A DNA stretch of 24,306 nucleotides, taken from contig PAVA01000059.1 of assembly GCA_002712945.1 (NCBI GenBank), forward strand, positions 1 through 24,306, in the 5' to 3' direction. This DNA is from Citromicrobium sp. (GTDB lineage: Bacteria > Pseudomonadota > Alphaproteobacteria > Sphingomonadales > Sphingomonadaceae). The notes under the pieces were generated by a model, which was given only the letters and a program-made list of their open reading frames with translations, searched no databases and was not told the origin of the DNA. Positions 1-8,047 of this stretch are shown piece by piece. The position numbers and the translations under genes are program-made. The first letter of the stretch is position 1. Each line of letters starts with the position of its first letter.

Positions 1-1130
1 ACACGAAGGAAAACGGGCTCCTGTTCCAGCAGTACGCCCCCTTTCCGCTCAACGATCCCAGGCTCCTCGATCCCACGCTCGAACTCGCGCCGGGCCTCGT
101 TTACGACGATTTCCTAACAGCGACCCTCGATTCGCAGTACGAGGAATACGCGGCCTTCGGCAGCGTGACGCTGTACCTCTCGGATCGGTTCGATATCACC
201 GCGGGTGCGCGCTACAGCCATAACGAGCAGGATACCGTCCAGATGCTCGACGGTTCGCTGCTCGTCCTCTCCGGCGCGGACCCGGCCGACGTGCCCGAGA
301 TCGTCACCGGCAATTCGTCCGAGAACGTCTTTACCTGGTCGGTAGCGCCGCGGTTCGAGCTATCCGACTACACCACGGTCTATGCTCGGGTTGCCAAGGG
401 CTATCGTCCCGGCGGCCCCAACGTCGTGCCGCCCGGCGCAGGCCCGGGTTTCCCGACCCAGTTCGATGCCGACACGCTGATCAGCTACGAAGCTGGGGTC
501 AGGGCCGAGACACCTGGCGGAGCGTTCTCCCTCGACGCTTCGGTCTTCTATCTGGACTGGAAGGACATCCAGGTGCTCGTCACCTACAATACCGCCATCG
601 GCCCGGTGAATGCGGACGGCAACGGGGACAGCGCGACGAGCAAGGGAGCGGAAGTCGTCGCGACATTGCGGCCGACGCGCGGCTTCGACGTGGTCGCGAG
701 CGTGGCCTACACCGACGCCACCCTCGATGAAGACCTGCCCGCGGGCAATGGCGGCTTTGCGGGCGACCGCCTGCCCTATGCCCCCGAATGGACGGCAAAT
801 CTTGCGGTCGATTACGAATGGGCACTCGGCGACAGCGCAACCGCCTTCGTCGGGGGCAATGTGAAGCTGATCAGCGACCGGGCGGGCAACTTCGATCCCA
901 ACTATCAGGCAACCTTCGGCAATCGTATGCAGCTGGATGGCTATGCTTCGGCGGATCTGCGCGCCGGGGTCGAGTTCGACCGCTTCAGCATCAATGCTTA
1001 CGTGCACAATGTCACCGACTCGCGTGGTCTGACGAGCCTGGGCAACTTCCTGTTGCGCCCTGGAACCACGCTTTCCGCTGCACCTATCCGGCCGCGCACC
1101 TTCGGGGTGACGGTCGGCGCCGATTTCTGA
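1..1130 (+). CDS. TonB-dependent receptor, C-terminal part (5' truncated by window)
   Basis: The reading frame is open from base 3, so the gene begins upstream and only about 375 C-terminal residues are present. They form the outer-membrane beta-barrel of a TonB-dependent receptor: alternating amphipathic strands such as DITAGARYSHNEQ and FSLDASVFYLDWKDIQV, and a terminal strand TFGVTVGADF ending in phenylalanine, the usual signal for outer-membrane insertion. The signal peptide, TonB box and plug lie outside the window. The barrel resembles the second receptor of this window (10603-12933), with shared 'LDWKDIQV/IDWNNIQV' and 'AFVxGNV' patterns, so both belong to the same sphingomonad-type subfamily. 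It ends 13 bases before the DgcN-like gene and probably heads that operon. The substrate cannot be read from the sequence; the downstream genes suggest peptides or amino-acid conjugates. Confidence 0.93.
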   Translation, partial: TKENGLLFQQYAPFPLNDPRLLDPTLELAPGLVYDDFLTATLDSQYEEYAAFGSVTLYLSDRFDITAGARYSHNEQDTVQMLDGSLLVLSGADPADVPEIVTGNSSENVFTWSVAPRFELSDYTTVYARVAKGYRPGGPNVVPPGAGPGFPTQFDADTLISYEAGVRAETPGGAFSLDASVFYLDWKDIQVLVTYNTAIGPVNADGNGDSATSKGAEVVATLRPTRGFDVVASVAYTDATLDEDLPAGNGGFAGDRLPYAPEWTANLAVDYEWALGDSATAFVGGNVKLISDRAGNFDPNYQATFGNRMQLDGYASADLRAGVEFDRFSINAYVHNVTDSRGLTSLGNFLLRPGTTLSAAPIRPRTFGVTVGADF

Positions 1131-1143
1131 TCGGCCGGGCGCG

Positions 1144-2187
1144 ATGAACGTACCGAACCAACAACTGGCTCAAGCCACGGTTCTGCCCAAGCCCTACCTC
1201 CTGTTTCTTGGCGACATTACCGAGAAGGGTTACGCCAAGACTGCATTCGGGCTGGTCGACTGGGCTCCCGACCTGTGTATCGGGGAACTGGCCGTCGAAG
1301 GCGCCACGGTGACAGCGGGGCTGGAGCGGATGACGCCTGAACAGGCCGTTCGCGCAGGGGCCAAGTCGGTGATCATCGGCGTGGCCAACCAAGGGGGCCT
1401 CATCCCCGAGAGCTGGCGCGGCGCGCTCGTGGAAGCCCTGGAGGCGGGACTGGACATCGTGAGCGGACTTCACACGCCGCTCGCTTCCATCCCGATCATT
1501 GCCGAGGCTGCCAGACGGTCTGGCGGGCGTCTGATCGATATTCGTCGCCCGCCCGCCGATTTGCCCGTCGGCACGGGCCGCAAACGGTCGGGCAAGCGCC
1601 TGCTGACCGTCGGAACCGATTGCGCGCTCGGCAAGAAATACACCGCCCTCGCAATTTCGCGCGGCTTCGAGCGAAGGGGGGTGGACGTCGATTTCCGCGC
1701 GACCGGCCAGACGGGTATCATGATTTCGGGCAGCGGCATTCCGATGGACGCGGTCGTCTCCGATTTCGAATCCGGCGCTGCCGAAGTCCTCTCCCCCGAC
1801 GCGCCGCCCGGTCACTGGGACGTGATCGAGGGGCAGGGTTCCCTTTTCAATCCGTCCTATGCAGCGGTTTCTCTCGGCCTGCTTCACGGGAGCCAGCCCG
1901 ACGTTTTCGTCGTCTGTCACGATCCCACGCGCAAGACGATCATCGGACTGGAGGGCTACGACCTCCCCAGCGTGGAAGAGGTGATTGACCTCACCATCCG
2001 GCTGGGTTCGCTCACCAACCCGGCGATCCGCTGCGGCGGCATCAGCCTGAACACATCCAGCCTTTCCGACGAGGAAGCGGAGCACGTGCTCGCTACCGAA
2101 ACCGAGCGGTTGCACGGAATGCCGGTTGCCGATCCGATGCGTGGTGGCCGGCCCTTCGAACGCCTGCTCGACAGCTGCCTCGCATGA
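1144..2187 (+). CDS. dgcN: DUF1611 family protein, DgcN-type D-glutamate N-acetyltransferase
   Basis: This 347-residue cytoplasmic protein matches the DUF1611 family in length and layout. It has an N-terminal Rossmann-like part (about 15-130, with GDITEKGYAKTAFGL) and a C-terminal P-loop-like part opening with GTDCALGKKYT at 157-167. Conserved stretches follow: TGQTGIMISGSGIPMD near 188-202, EGQGSLFNPSY near 233 and HDPTRKTIIGLEGY near 260-275. Characterised family members (DgcN) acetylate D-glutamate to N-acetyl-D-glutamate, which the epimerase DgcA then converts to the L form. No DgcA-like gene follows here; it may lie upstream of the window. The ATG at 1144 has only a weak ribosome-binding site, so translation may be coupled to the receptor gene. 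The 3' end overlaps the permease start by 4 bases. The family call is firm; the exact substrate is inferred. Confidence 0.8.
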   Translation: MNVPNQQLAQATVLPKPYLLFLGDITEKGYAKTAFGLVDWAPDLCIGELAVEGATVTAGLERMTPEQAVRAGAKSVIIGVANQGGLIPESWRGALVEALEAGLDIVSGLHTPLASIPIIAEAARRSGGRLIDIRRPPADLPVGTGRKRSGKRLLTVGTDCALGKKYTALAISRGFERRGVDVDFRATGQTGIMISGSGIPMDAVVSDFESGAAEVLSPDAPPGHWDVIEGQGSLFNPSYAAVSLGLLHGSQPDVFVVCHDPTRKTIIGLEGYDLPSVEEVIDLTIRLGSLTNPAIRCGGISLNTSSLSDEEAEHVLATETERLHGMPVADPMRGGRPFERLLDSCLA

Positions 2188-3332
2188 CGGGTGAGCGCGC
2201 AGAGGGCGGGGGGACGTTCTTCCAGCGCTTCCTCCTGCCCGCTTTCGCGCTCAAGGGCGTCATCATCGGCGGCGGATATGCGACGGGCCGCGAACTGGTC
2301 GAATATTTCCTCAGCCAGGGCCCCTGGGGCGCATTCCTCGCGATGGCGCTGGCGACCGTGATCTGGACGATCGTGTCGGCACTGACCTTCGCCTTCGCGC
2401 ATCAGACCCGATCCTACGACTACCGCGCCTTCACTTCGCGCCTGCTGGGCCGGGGTGCGATCATATTCGAAATATGCTTCCTGTTGTTTTCTGTCTTGAT
2501 GCTGGCGGTCTTTGGTGCCGCTGCGGGAGAGGTGGGAGCCAGTCTCTTCGGTCTTCCGACTTTCGTGGGAACGCTCGCCCTCGCGGCCCTGATCGCGCTG
2601 ATCGCCGGGCTGGGAGAGCCCGCGGTCGAGATCATGTTCAAATACGTCTCGGTGTTCCTCTACCTCGTCTATGCCGCTTTCCTCGTGCTGGCGCTCAGCC
2701 GGGTCGGCGGACAAATGGACGCGGCTTTCGCCGGTGCCGCGCTTGAGCCGGGCTGGCCGGTGAGCGGGCTGACATACGGCATCTACAATATCGTCGCGGC
2801 GATCATGATCCTACCGGTCCTGCGTCATCTCGCATCGCGGCGTCAGGCCTTCGTCGCGGGGCTTATCGCCGGGCCCATGGCGATGCTTCCGGCGCTCGCC
2901 TTCCTCATTGCGATGCTCGGGTTCTATCCCGCGATTCTCGGGGAGACCTTGCCGTCTGACTATATCCTCCAGCGGCTCGGCAGCCCGGTCTTCCGTTTCG
3001 TGTTTCAGCTCATGGTTTTCGGTGCATTGCTCGAAAGCGGGGTCGGCGTAATCCATGCTCTGAACGAGCGGGCGGTGGCGTGGCGACAGAAGAACGATCC
3101 CGATCACGCGGTTTCGCCATGGTTCCGCCCCGGCCTGACGCTTGTCGTGCTGGCCGGGTGCATGTTTGCCGCCAATTCGATCGGCCTCGTCGATCTGATC
3201 GCATCGGGTTACCGCATCATGGCGGGGGTCTTCCTGTTCACTTTCATCCTGCCGTTGCTGACGATCGGGGCCTACCGGCTCTGGTCGTCGCGCGGCCTTC
3301 GCACGCCAGCATCCGGAGCAGACTATGTCTAG
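2184..3332 (+). CDS. YkvI-type integral membrane permease
   Basis: The protein has 382 residues and about ten hydrophobic segments spread over its whole length. The first contains FALKGVIIGGGYATGRELVEYF, characteristic of YkvI-type proteins of the APC/LeuT-fold transporter superfamily. Unwound-helix glycines (GGGYATG, about 27-33) near the first segment fit a substrate-binding helix. No YkvI member is well characterised; amino acids are the expected cargo by superfamily. The ATG at 2184 overlaps the DUF1611 stop (ATGA), and the 3' end overlaps the serine-hydrolase gene by 8 bases, so synthesis is translationally coupled. From its position between DgcN and two peptidases I infer that it imports or exports a D-amino acid, glutamate derivative or dipeptide across the inner membrane. 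Confidence 0.82.
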   Translation: MTGERAEGGGTFFQRFLLPAFALKGVIIGGGYATGRELVEYFLSQGPWGAFLAMALATVIWTIVSALTFAFAHQTRSYDYRAFTSRLLGRGAIIFEICFLLFSVLMLAVFGAAAGEVGASLFGLPTFVGTLALAALIALIAGLGEPAVEIMFKYVSVFLYLVYAAFLVLALSRVGGQMDAAFAGAALEPGWPVSGLTYGIYNIVAAIMILPVLRHLASRRQAFVAGLIAGPMAMLPALAFLIAMLGFYPAILGETLPSDYILQRLGSPVFRFVFQLMVFGALLESGVGVIHALNERAVAWRQKNDPDHAVSPWFRPGLTLVVLAGCMFAANSIGLVDLIASGYRIMAGVFLFTFILPLLTIGAYRLWSSRGLRTPASGADYV

Positions 3333-4908
3333 GTCGATCAGATATGCGGCGGCATTGATCATCGCCGTCTTCGCGCCCGCCTTGCATGCGGAACCGCCGG
3401 AGGGGTTCGAGCAGCGCGTCGAGGATTTGCGCGAGCAGTCCGGTGCGCCGGGCATTGCGATCGCCATCGTGGAGCAGGGAGAGACAACCCTGGCGCGCGG
3501 ATGGGGCGTTCGCGAACTGGGCAAGGATGCGCCCATCGATGCGCACACGATCTTTGCGACCGGATCGACGGGCAAGGCCTTCACCGTCGCCGCTCTCGCA
3601 ACGCTGGTGGACGAGGGCAGACTCTCGTGGGACGACAAGGTCATCGACCACATGCCGTGGTTCCGGATGAACGACCCGTGGGTGACGGCCGAGATGACCG
3701 TGCGCGACCTGCTGGTCCATCGCAGCGGTCTGGGGCTGGGCGCAGGCGACCTGCTCTACGTCCCCCGGTCAAACCTGTCGCGCAAGGAAACGGTCGAGCG
3801 ACTTCGCTACATCGAGCCCGCGACCAGCTTCCGCTCCTCCTACGCCTACGACAACATCCTCTACATCGTCGCAGGCCAGCTGATCGAGGAGATCACCGGC
3901 AGGACCTGGGAGCAGTATGTTCTGGAAGACGTACTGCGGGCCGGCGGCATGGTCGATTCCACGTCGGACTATGATCAACGCTATGCGGTGGAAAACCGCG
4001 CGCTGCCTCACGCCCGCACGACGGGAGTGTTACGGGGGCTGGGGCCGAACGTGGTCCTCGACGAGCGCGACGAACTCGGGCGCAACGCAATGCCCGCCGG
4101 CGGGCTCGCGATGAGCGCGACCGACATGGCGCAATGGCTCAAAATCCAGCTCGCGCATGGTGCCATGCCGGGCGGGGGCAGGTTGTTCAGCGAAGCCGCG
4201 GCGAAAGAGATGTGGACCCCGGTGACGCCCATGCCGAACGAGGACTGGCCCGGCGATCTGGCCCCAGCCAATCCGAACTACACCGCCTATGCCCTCGGGT
4301 GGCAGGTGCAGGACTATCGCGGCGCGCGCCTGATCTGGCACGGCGGCGGGGTGTTTGGCGCCATCACGCTCGTCGCGCTGCTGCCTGACCAGGATGTGGG
4401 CATCGCGATCATGATCAATTCCGAAGAAGCAGCCTTGCGAAGGGGCCTCTTCTACGAGCTGCTGGACCACTATCTCGGATTTCCGCCCAACGACTGGCCC
4501 GCCAAGTGGGACGCCTTCGTTTCGCAGCGGCTCGAAGGAGGCAAGGCGTTCCTTGCCCAGAGGGAAGAACAGCCTGCCGAGGTTGGGCCTTCCCTACCGG
4601 TCGCGCGTTACACGGGCACCTATCGCGATCCGTGGTATGGCGACGTCGTGGTCAGCGAGCGTGACGGCGGCCTGTGGATCGACTTCACCACCAACCCGCG
4701 CATGGAGGGGCGGCTGGTCCATTATCAGTACGATAGCTTCAGGACTGCATTGACCGACCCCGCGCTCGAAGATGCGCTGGTGACCTTTGTGCTCGACGCC
4801 CGCGGCAGTATCGAGCGGGTCGCCATGGAGGCGGCTTCGCCCTTGGCCGATTTCAGCTACGACTACCGCGATCTCGACCTTCGACCCGTCAAGGAGAAGC
4901 AGGAATGA
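3325..4908 (+). CDS. Exported serine hydrolase, class C beta-lactamase fold with DUF3471 domain
   Basis: This 527-residue protein starts with a Sec signal peptide (about 1-22, cleavage after ALHA) and should act in the periplasm. The active-site motifs of the class C beta-lactamase/DD-peptidase family are present: S81-T-G-K84 (nucleophile and base), Y175-D-N177 (the YxN motif) and H339-G-G341 (the KTG equivalent). Residues about 430-520 form a C-terminal DUF3471 domain (YTGTYRDPWYGDVVVSERDGGLWIDF), often fused to this fold. Relatives include D-aminopeptidases, DD-carboxypeptidases and esterases, so sequence alone does not fix the reaction. The neighbouring D-glutamate acetyltransferase and M19 dipeptidase favour a D-amino-acid peptidase role (inference). 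The ATG at 3325 lies inside the permease reading frame, and the stop overlaps the dipeptidase start by 4 bases. Confidence 0.88.
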   Translation: MSRSIRYAAALIIAVFAPALHAEPPEGFEQRVEDLREQSGAPGIAIAIVEQGETTLARGWGVRELGKDAPIDAHTIFATGSTGKAFTVAALATLVDEGRLSWDDKVIDHMPWFRMNDPWVTAEMTVRDLLVHRSGLGLGAGDLLYVPRSNLSRKETVERLRYIEPATSFRSSYAYDNILYIVAGQLIEEITGRTWEQYVLEDVLRAGGMVDSTSDYDQRYAVENRALPHARTTGVLRGLGPNVVLDERDELGRNAMPAGGLAMSATDMAQWLKIQLAHGAMPGGGRLFSEAAAKEMWTPVTPMPNEDWPGDLAPANPNYTAYALGWQVQDYRGARLIWHGGGVFGAITLVALLPDQDVGIAIMINSEEAALRRGLFYELLDHYLGFPPNDWPAKWDAFVSQRLEGGKAFLAQREEQPAEVGPSLPVARYTGTYRDPWYGDVVVSERDGGLWIDFTTNPRMEGRLVHYQYDSFRTALTDPALEDALVTFVLDARGSIERVAMEAASPLADFSYDYRDLDLRPVKEKQE

Positions 4909-6107
4909 TCAGAAGCACTCTCCTCGCCGCGCTTTGTGCGACCGCACTCACGGGATGTGCCTCGACCCCGGGGGACACCGTCGATCCGGTGGCGGTCCAT
5001 CGCGATCTGCTGGTGCTCGATACGCACCTGGACACGCCGCTCAATTTCGGCCGCGAAGGGTGGGACTTCTCGGAGGCGCACAGCGAAGCGAACGATATCG
5101 CGCAGGTCGATCTGGGGCGAATGGCGGCAGGCTACCTCGATGGCGGGTTCTTCGTCATCTACACCGAGCAGGGGCCGCTGACGGCCAAAGGCTACGCCGA
5201 CGCGCTCGCATTCGCGCGGACCCGATCGGACACGATCGACCGCGAACTCGCGAAGTTCCCCGATCTCATCCGTCCTGCGACCACCGTGGCCGAAGCGGAA
5301 AGGCTGGCAGCAGCGGGCAAGCTGATCGCGTTCAAGGCGATCGAGAACAGCTATCCGCTGGGCGAGGATCTGGGCCTGCTGCAGGACTTCTACGATCGCG
5401 GCGTGCGGATGGCCGGCCCGGTCCATTCCTCGACCAATCAGCTGGCCGATTCCTCCACCGGCGAGGTCAGATGGAACGGCCTCAGCCCGCTCGGCAAGCA
5501 GTGGGTGGAGGAGATGAACCGGCTCGGCATGATCATCGATGGCAGTCATGCCTCCGATAAGGTGTTCGACCAGCTGCTCGACCTTTCGGCCACGCCGATC
5601 ATCCTTTCCCATACTTCGCCGCGCTGGGCCTACGACCATCCGCGCAATCTCGACGATGCGCGTATCCGAAAGCTGGCGGCGAAAGGCGGGGCGATCTGCA
5701 TGTCGACCATCTTCCTGAGCGAGATCAACCTCGATGGCGAACGCGGCGAACTGTTCGACCAGTACGAGGACATCGCCAGCATGTCCGAGGCCGAGCAGCG
5801 CGAGCTGATCCGCAAATGGCGCGAGCTCGACAAGACGCAGCCGCTTTGGGACGTCGACCTCGACCATTACATGGAGGCGCTGCTGCACGTGATCGAAGTC
5901 GCAGGTGTCGATCATGTCTGCTTCGGCGGCGACTGGGACGGCGGCGGCGGGCTCGAAGGCCTGATGGAGATTTCGTCGCTGCCGGTGGTGACGCAGCGCT
6001 TGCTCGAAGCCGGCTATTCGCGCGAAGACATCGGCAAGATGACCGGCGGCAATGTGTTGCGGATCATGCGCGCCGCGCAGGCCGGAGCCCATCGAAGCGA
6101 ATCCTAG
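4905..6107 (+). CDS. Membrane dipeptidase (peptidase M19), lipoprotein
   Basis: This 400-residue zinc dipeptidase has a lipoprotein signal peptide ending in a lipobox, LTG-C18. The metal ligands and signature motifs of renal-dipeptidase-like M19 enzymes are present: DTHLD at 39-43 (H41, D43), E147 as the bridging glutamate in KAIEN, H215 in MIIDGSHAS, H236 in ILSHTSPRW with nearby R247, and the late GGDWDGGGG aspartate motif. M19 enzymes hydrolyse dipeptides and often accept a C-terminal D-residue. The enzyme is probably anchored in the periplasm and would supply free amino acids to the YkvI-type permease and to cytoplasmic catabolism. The ATG at 4905 has a good upstream site (aaggagaag) and overlaps the previous stop. 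The Lrp gene begins 7 bases after its stop. Confidence 0.93.
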   Translation: MIRSTLLAALCATALTGCASTPGDTVDPVAVHRDLLVLDTHLDTPLNFGREGWDFSEAHSEANDIAQVDLGRMAAGYLDGGFFVIYTEQGPLTAKGYADALAFARTRSDTIDRELAKFPDLIRPATTVAEAERLAAAGKLIAFKAIENSYPLGEDLGLLQDFYDRGVRMAGPVHSSTNQLADSSTGEVRWNGLSPLGKQWVEEMNRLGMIIDGSHASDKVFDQLLDLSATPIILSHTSPRWAYDHPRNLDDARIRKLAAKGGAICMSTIFLSEINLDGERGELFDQYEDIASMSEAEQRELIRKWRELDKTQPLWDVDLDHYMEALLHVIEVAGVDHVCFGGDWDGGGGLEGLMEISSLPVVTQRLLEAGYSREDIGKMTGGNVLRIMRAAQAGAHRSES

Positions 6108-6114
6108 CCGACCG

Positions 6115-6588
6115 ATGGAAAAGGACGCCGCCCTCGATCGGTTCGAGAAGAATATCCTGCGCGTGCTGCAGGACGATGGCTCGCTCTCGAACGCGGCCAT
6201 CGCTGAGAAGGTGGGTCTGTCCAGCTCGCCCTGCTGGCGGCGGATCGACCGCCTCGAACGCGAAGGCTATATCAAGAAGCGGGTAGCACTGGTCGACCGC
6301 AAAAAGATCGGACTGAACGCGCAGGTTTTCGCGCAGGTGAAGCTGAACGCCCATGGCCGCGCCAATCTGGACGAGTTTTCCAAGGCAATTCAGGCCTTTC
6401 CCGAGGTGCTCGAATGCCATGTCCTCATGGGGCCGGTCGACTTCCTCCTGCGGGTGGTCGCACCCGATATCGAGGCCTACGAAAGGTTCTTTTTCAATCG
6501 ACTGTCGCAGCTGCCAGGCGTGCAGGAGGTCAACTCGACCATCGCGCTGTCGGAAATAAAGTCTACGACATCCCTGCCGGTTCACTGA
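6115..6588 (+). CDS. Lrp/AsnC family transcriptional regulator
   Basis: The protein has 157 residues. A winged helix-turn-helix lies at about 9-60 (LSNAAIAEKVGLSSSPCWRRIDRLEREGYI), followed by the ligand-binding RAM domain (about 70-150) containing VLECHVLMGPVDFLLRVVAPDIEAYERF. The size and both domains are typical of Lrp/AsnC regulators, which bind an amino acid and control amino-acid metabolism, often including their own operon. I chose the ATG at 6115 because the longer frame from 6052 overlaps the dipeptidase gene and gives an unrelated leader. No clear ribosome-binding site precedes it, so it is probably coupled to the dipeptidase. Its targets are likely this peptide-salvage operon and the adjacent leucine dehydrogenase gene (inference from position). 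Confidence 0.93.
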   Translation: MEKDAALDRFEKNILRVLQDDGSLSNAAIAEKVGLSSSPCWRRIDRLEREGYIKKRVALVDRKKIGLNAQVFAQVKLNAHGRANLDEFSKAIQAFPEVLECHVLMGPVDFLLRVVAPDIEAYERFFFNRLSQLPGVQEVNSTIALSEIKSTTSLPVH

Positions 6589-6600
6589 CCAATCGGTCAG
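6585..6600. promoter_or_regulatory. Perfect inverted repeat CTGACC-AATC-GGTCAG
   Basis: A 16-base perfect dyad (6-bp arms, 4-base spacer) covers the lrp stop codon and opens the gap before the leucine dehydrogenase gene. The shape resembles short TetR- or Lrp-type operators, and it could also form a weak RNA hairpin. No T-rich tail follows, which argues against an efficient intrinsic terminator. The rest of the 136-base gap shows no further clear promoter match. Confidence 0.35.
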
Positions 6601-6724
6601 ATTATCCGCAGGCTCGGAGAAGTCCGGTCAATCCTGCCGTCCGCCGCACCCTTTGGAGGGATATTAGGACGGAAAATCCCCAAAAATAGGATCACAAGCG
6701 GCTCCGAAACAACGGAGACCCAAG

Positions 6725-7780
6725 ATGACCAAATACCACCCCGATTGCGAAGCCCCGCCCGAGTCCGTCCATGTCGTGTCCGACGAGGCGAGCGGTCTCG
6801 AAGGGATGATCGTGCTGCACTCGACACGCCTCGGCCCCGCCGCAGGCGGGTGCCGGTTCTGGCGCTATCACACGCGTAGCGCGATGGCGCAGGATGCTCT
6901 GCGGCTGGCGGAGGGTATGGCCTACAAGAACGCGATGGCCGACTTGCCGCTTGGGGGCGGAAAGTCCGTCATCAATGCCCCCGCATCGTTCTTCGACCGG
7001 AAACGGCTGTTCGAGGCATTCGGTCGCAAGATCGAAGAATTGGGTGGGCAATACGTCACCGCCGAGGATGTCGGCACCAGTGTTGCGGATATGGAGGTGG
7101 TGAGAAGCCAGACGCCGCATGTCGCCGGCCTCACACAGCAAGCCGGGAAGCCCGGCGGCGATCCTTCACCATGGACAGCGCTGGGCGTCTTTCAGGCGAT
7201 GCAGACCGCAGTGCGCCACAAGCACGGCACCGGACTGAAGGGAATGACGGTCGCCGTTCAGGGCCTGGGGCACGTCGGCTCTGCGCTGTGCGAGCTCCTC
7301 CACGCAGCAGGGGCCCGCCTGCTGGTGGCGGAGCGCCGGGCCGACGTGGCCGCCAGCATCGCGTGTCGATATGGTGCCGAGGTAACAAGCTCTGCCGCGA
7401 TTCTGGCAGCAGAATGCGATGTCTTCGCGCCATGTGCTCTCGGAGCGGTGCTGACCGAGCAAAACGCTGGCAAGCTGAAGGCCTCGATCGTGTGCGGAGC
7501 GGCCAACAACATTCTCGCGACGGCACAGGCGGGCGATATCTTGGCCGAGCGGGATGTCCTCTACGCGCCCGACTACGTCGTGAATGCCGGTGGGATCATC
7601 AATGTCTGCGCCGAATATCTCGGCTGGAGCATCGCCGACGTCGAAGCGCGCGTCGAGGCTACCGGCGAGCGTTTGGCGCGGGTTTTCCAGCACGCAGAGG
7701 CAACCGGGCTTCCGCCGCATCGAGCTGCCAATTCGCTAGCGCGGGCGAAGCTTGCCGCGCTTCCGCGAAAGGCTGCGTAA
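6725..7780 (+). CDS. Leu/Phe/Val dehydrogenase (NAD-dependent amino acid dehydrogenase)
   Basis: This 351-residue enzyme of the Glu/Leu/Phe/Val dehydrogenase family matches the length of leucine dehydrogenases. Visible signatures are GPAAGGCRFW (37-46), GMAYKNAMADLPLGGGKS with lysines K68 and K80 (the substrate-binding and catalytic lysines, at the same numbering as in Bacillus leucine dehydrogenase), EDVGTS (115-120) and the NAD-binding GLGHVG (181-186). It catalyses reversible oxidative deamination of branched-chain or aromatic L-amino acids to 2-oxo acids and ammonia in the cytoplasm. A ribosome-binding site (cggaga) precedes the ATG. It follows the Lrp regulator by 136 bases, so it may have its own Lrp-controlled promoter. 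It fits as a nitrogen- and carbon-releasing step for amino acids freed by the upstream peptidases. Confidence 0.93.
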   Translation: MTKYHPDCEAPPESVHVVSDEASGLEGMIVLHSTRLGPAAGGCRFWRYHTRSAMAQDALRLAEGMAYKNAMADLPLGGGKSVINAPASFFDRKRLFEAFGRKIEELGGQYVTAEDVGTSVADMEVVRSQTPHVAGLTQQAGKPGGDPSPWTALGVFQAMQTAVRHKHGTGLKGMTVAVQGLGHVGSALCELLHAAGARLLVAERRADVAASIACRYGAEVTSSAAILAAECDVFAPCALGAVLTEQNAGKLKASIVCGAANNILATAQAGDILAERDVLYAPDYVVNAGGIINVCAEYLGWSIADVEARVEATGERLARVFQHAEATGLPPHRAANSLARAKLAALPRKAA

Positions 7781-8047
7781 ACCGGCCGCACGGGGCTTGA
7801 GGGGTAATGGCGCAGACGGTGACAGCGACGTTGTCGCCTGCGCCTGCCGCGAACCGGAAAGCGCCGTGTCGGACAGCATCTCCATTGCCAGGCTTGCGTG
7901 ACGATCGGCCATAGCAGGACGATGGCCAAATGATTGCGGGGGGCGTAACGCGATGGCGGGAAAGAGCGCTCCCGGCAGCGGGCTCGATAGGGGCGGATCC
8001 GTTTTTCGGTCTGGAGATTGTCGCGGCCGCGTCGGCGCAGCGCGCTG
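7781..8047. other. Gap between convergent genes, no gene supported
   Basis: These 267 bases separate the dehydrogenase gene and the convergent EEP gene. Reading frames on both strands here are low-complexity, arginine/alanine-rich shadows without recognisable motifs or ribosome-binding sites. I see no strong terminator hairpin with a T tract. Confidence 0.5.

Noticed and set aside
6052..6114. Upstream start for the Lrp gene
   Set aside because: The extra 21 residues (MCCGSCAPRRP...) overlap the dipeptidase end and do not resemble Lrp N-termini; the ATG at 6115 starts at the helix-turn-helix domain.
4863..6200. Long minus-strand open frame (445 codons) opposite the dipeptidase gene
   Set aside because: It mirrors the dipeptidase and its composition is arginine/alanine-rich with no domain pattern; the plus strand encodes all M19 motifs.
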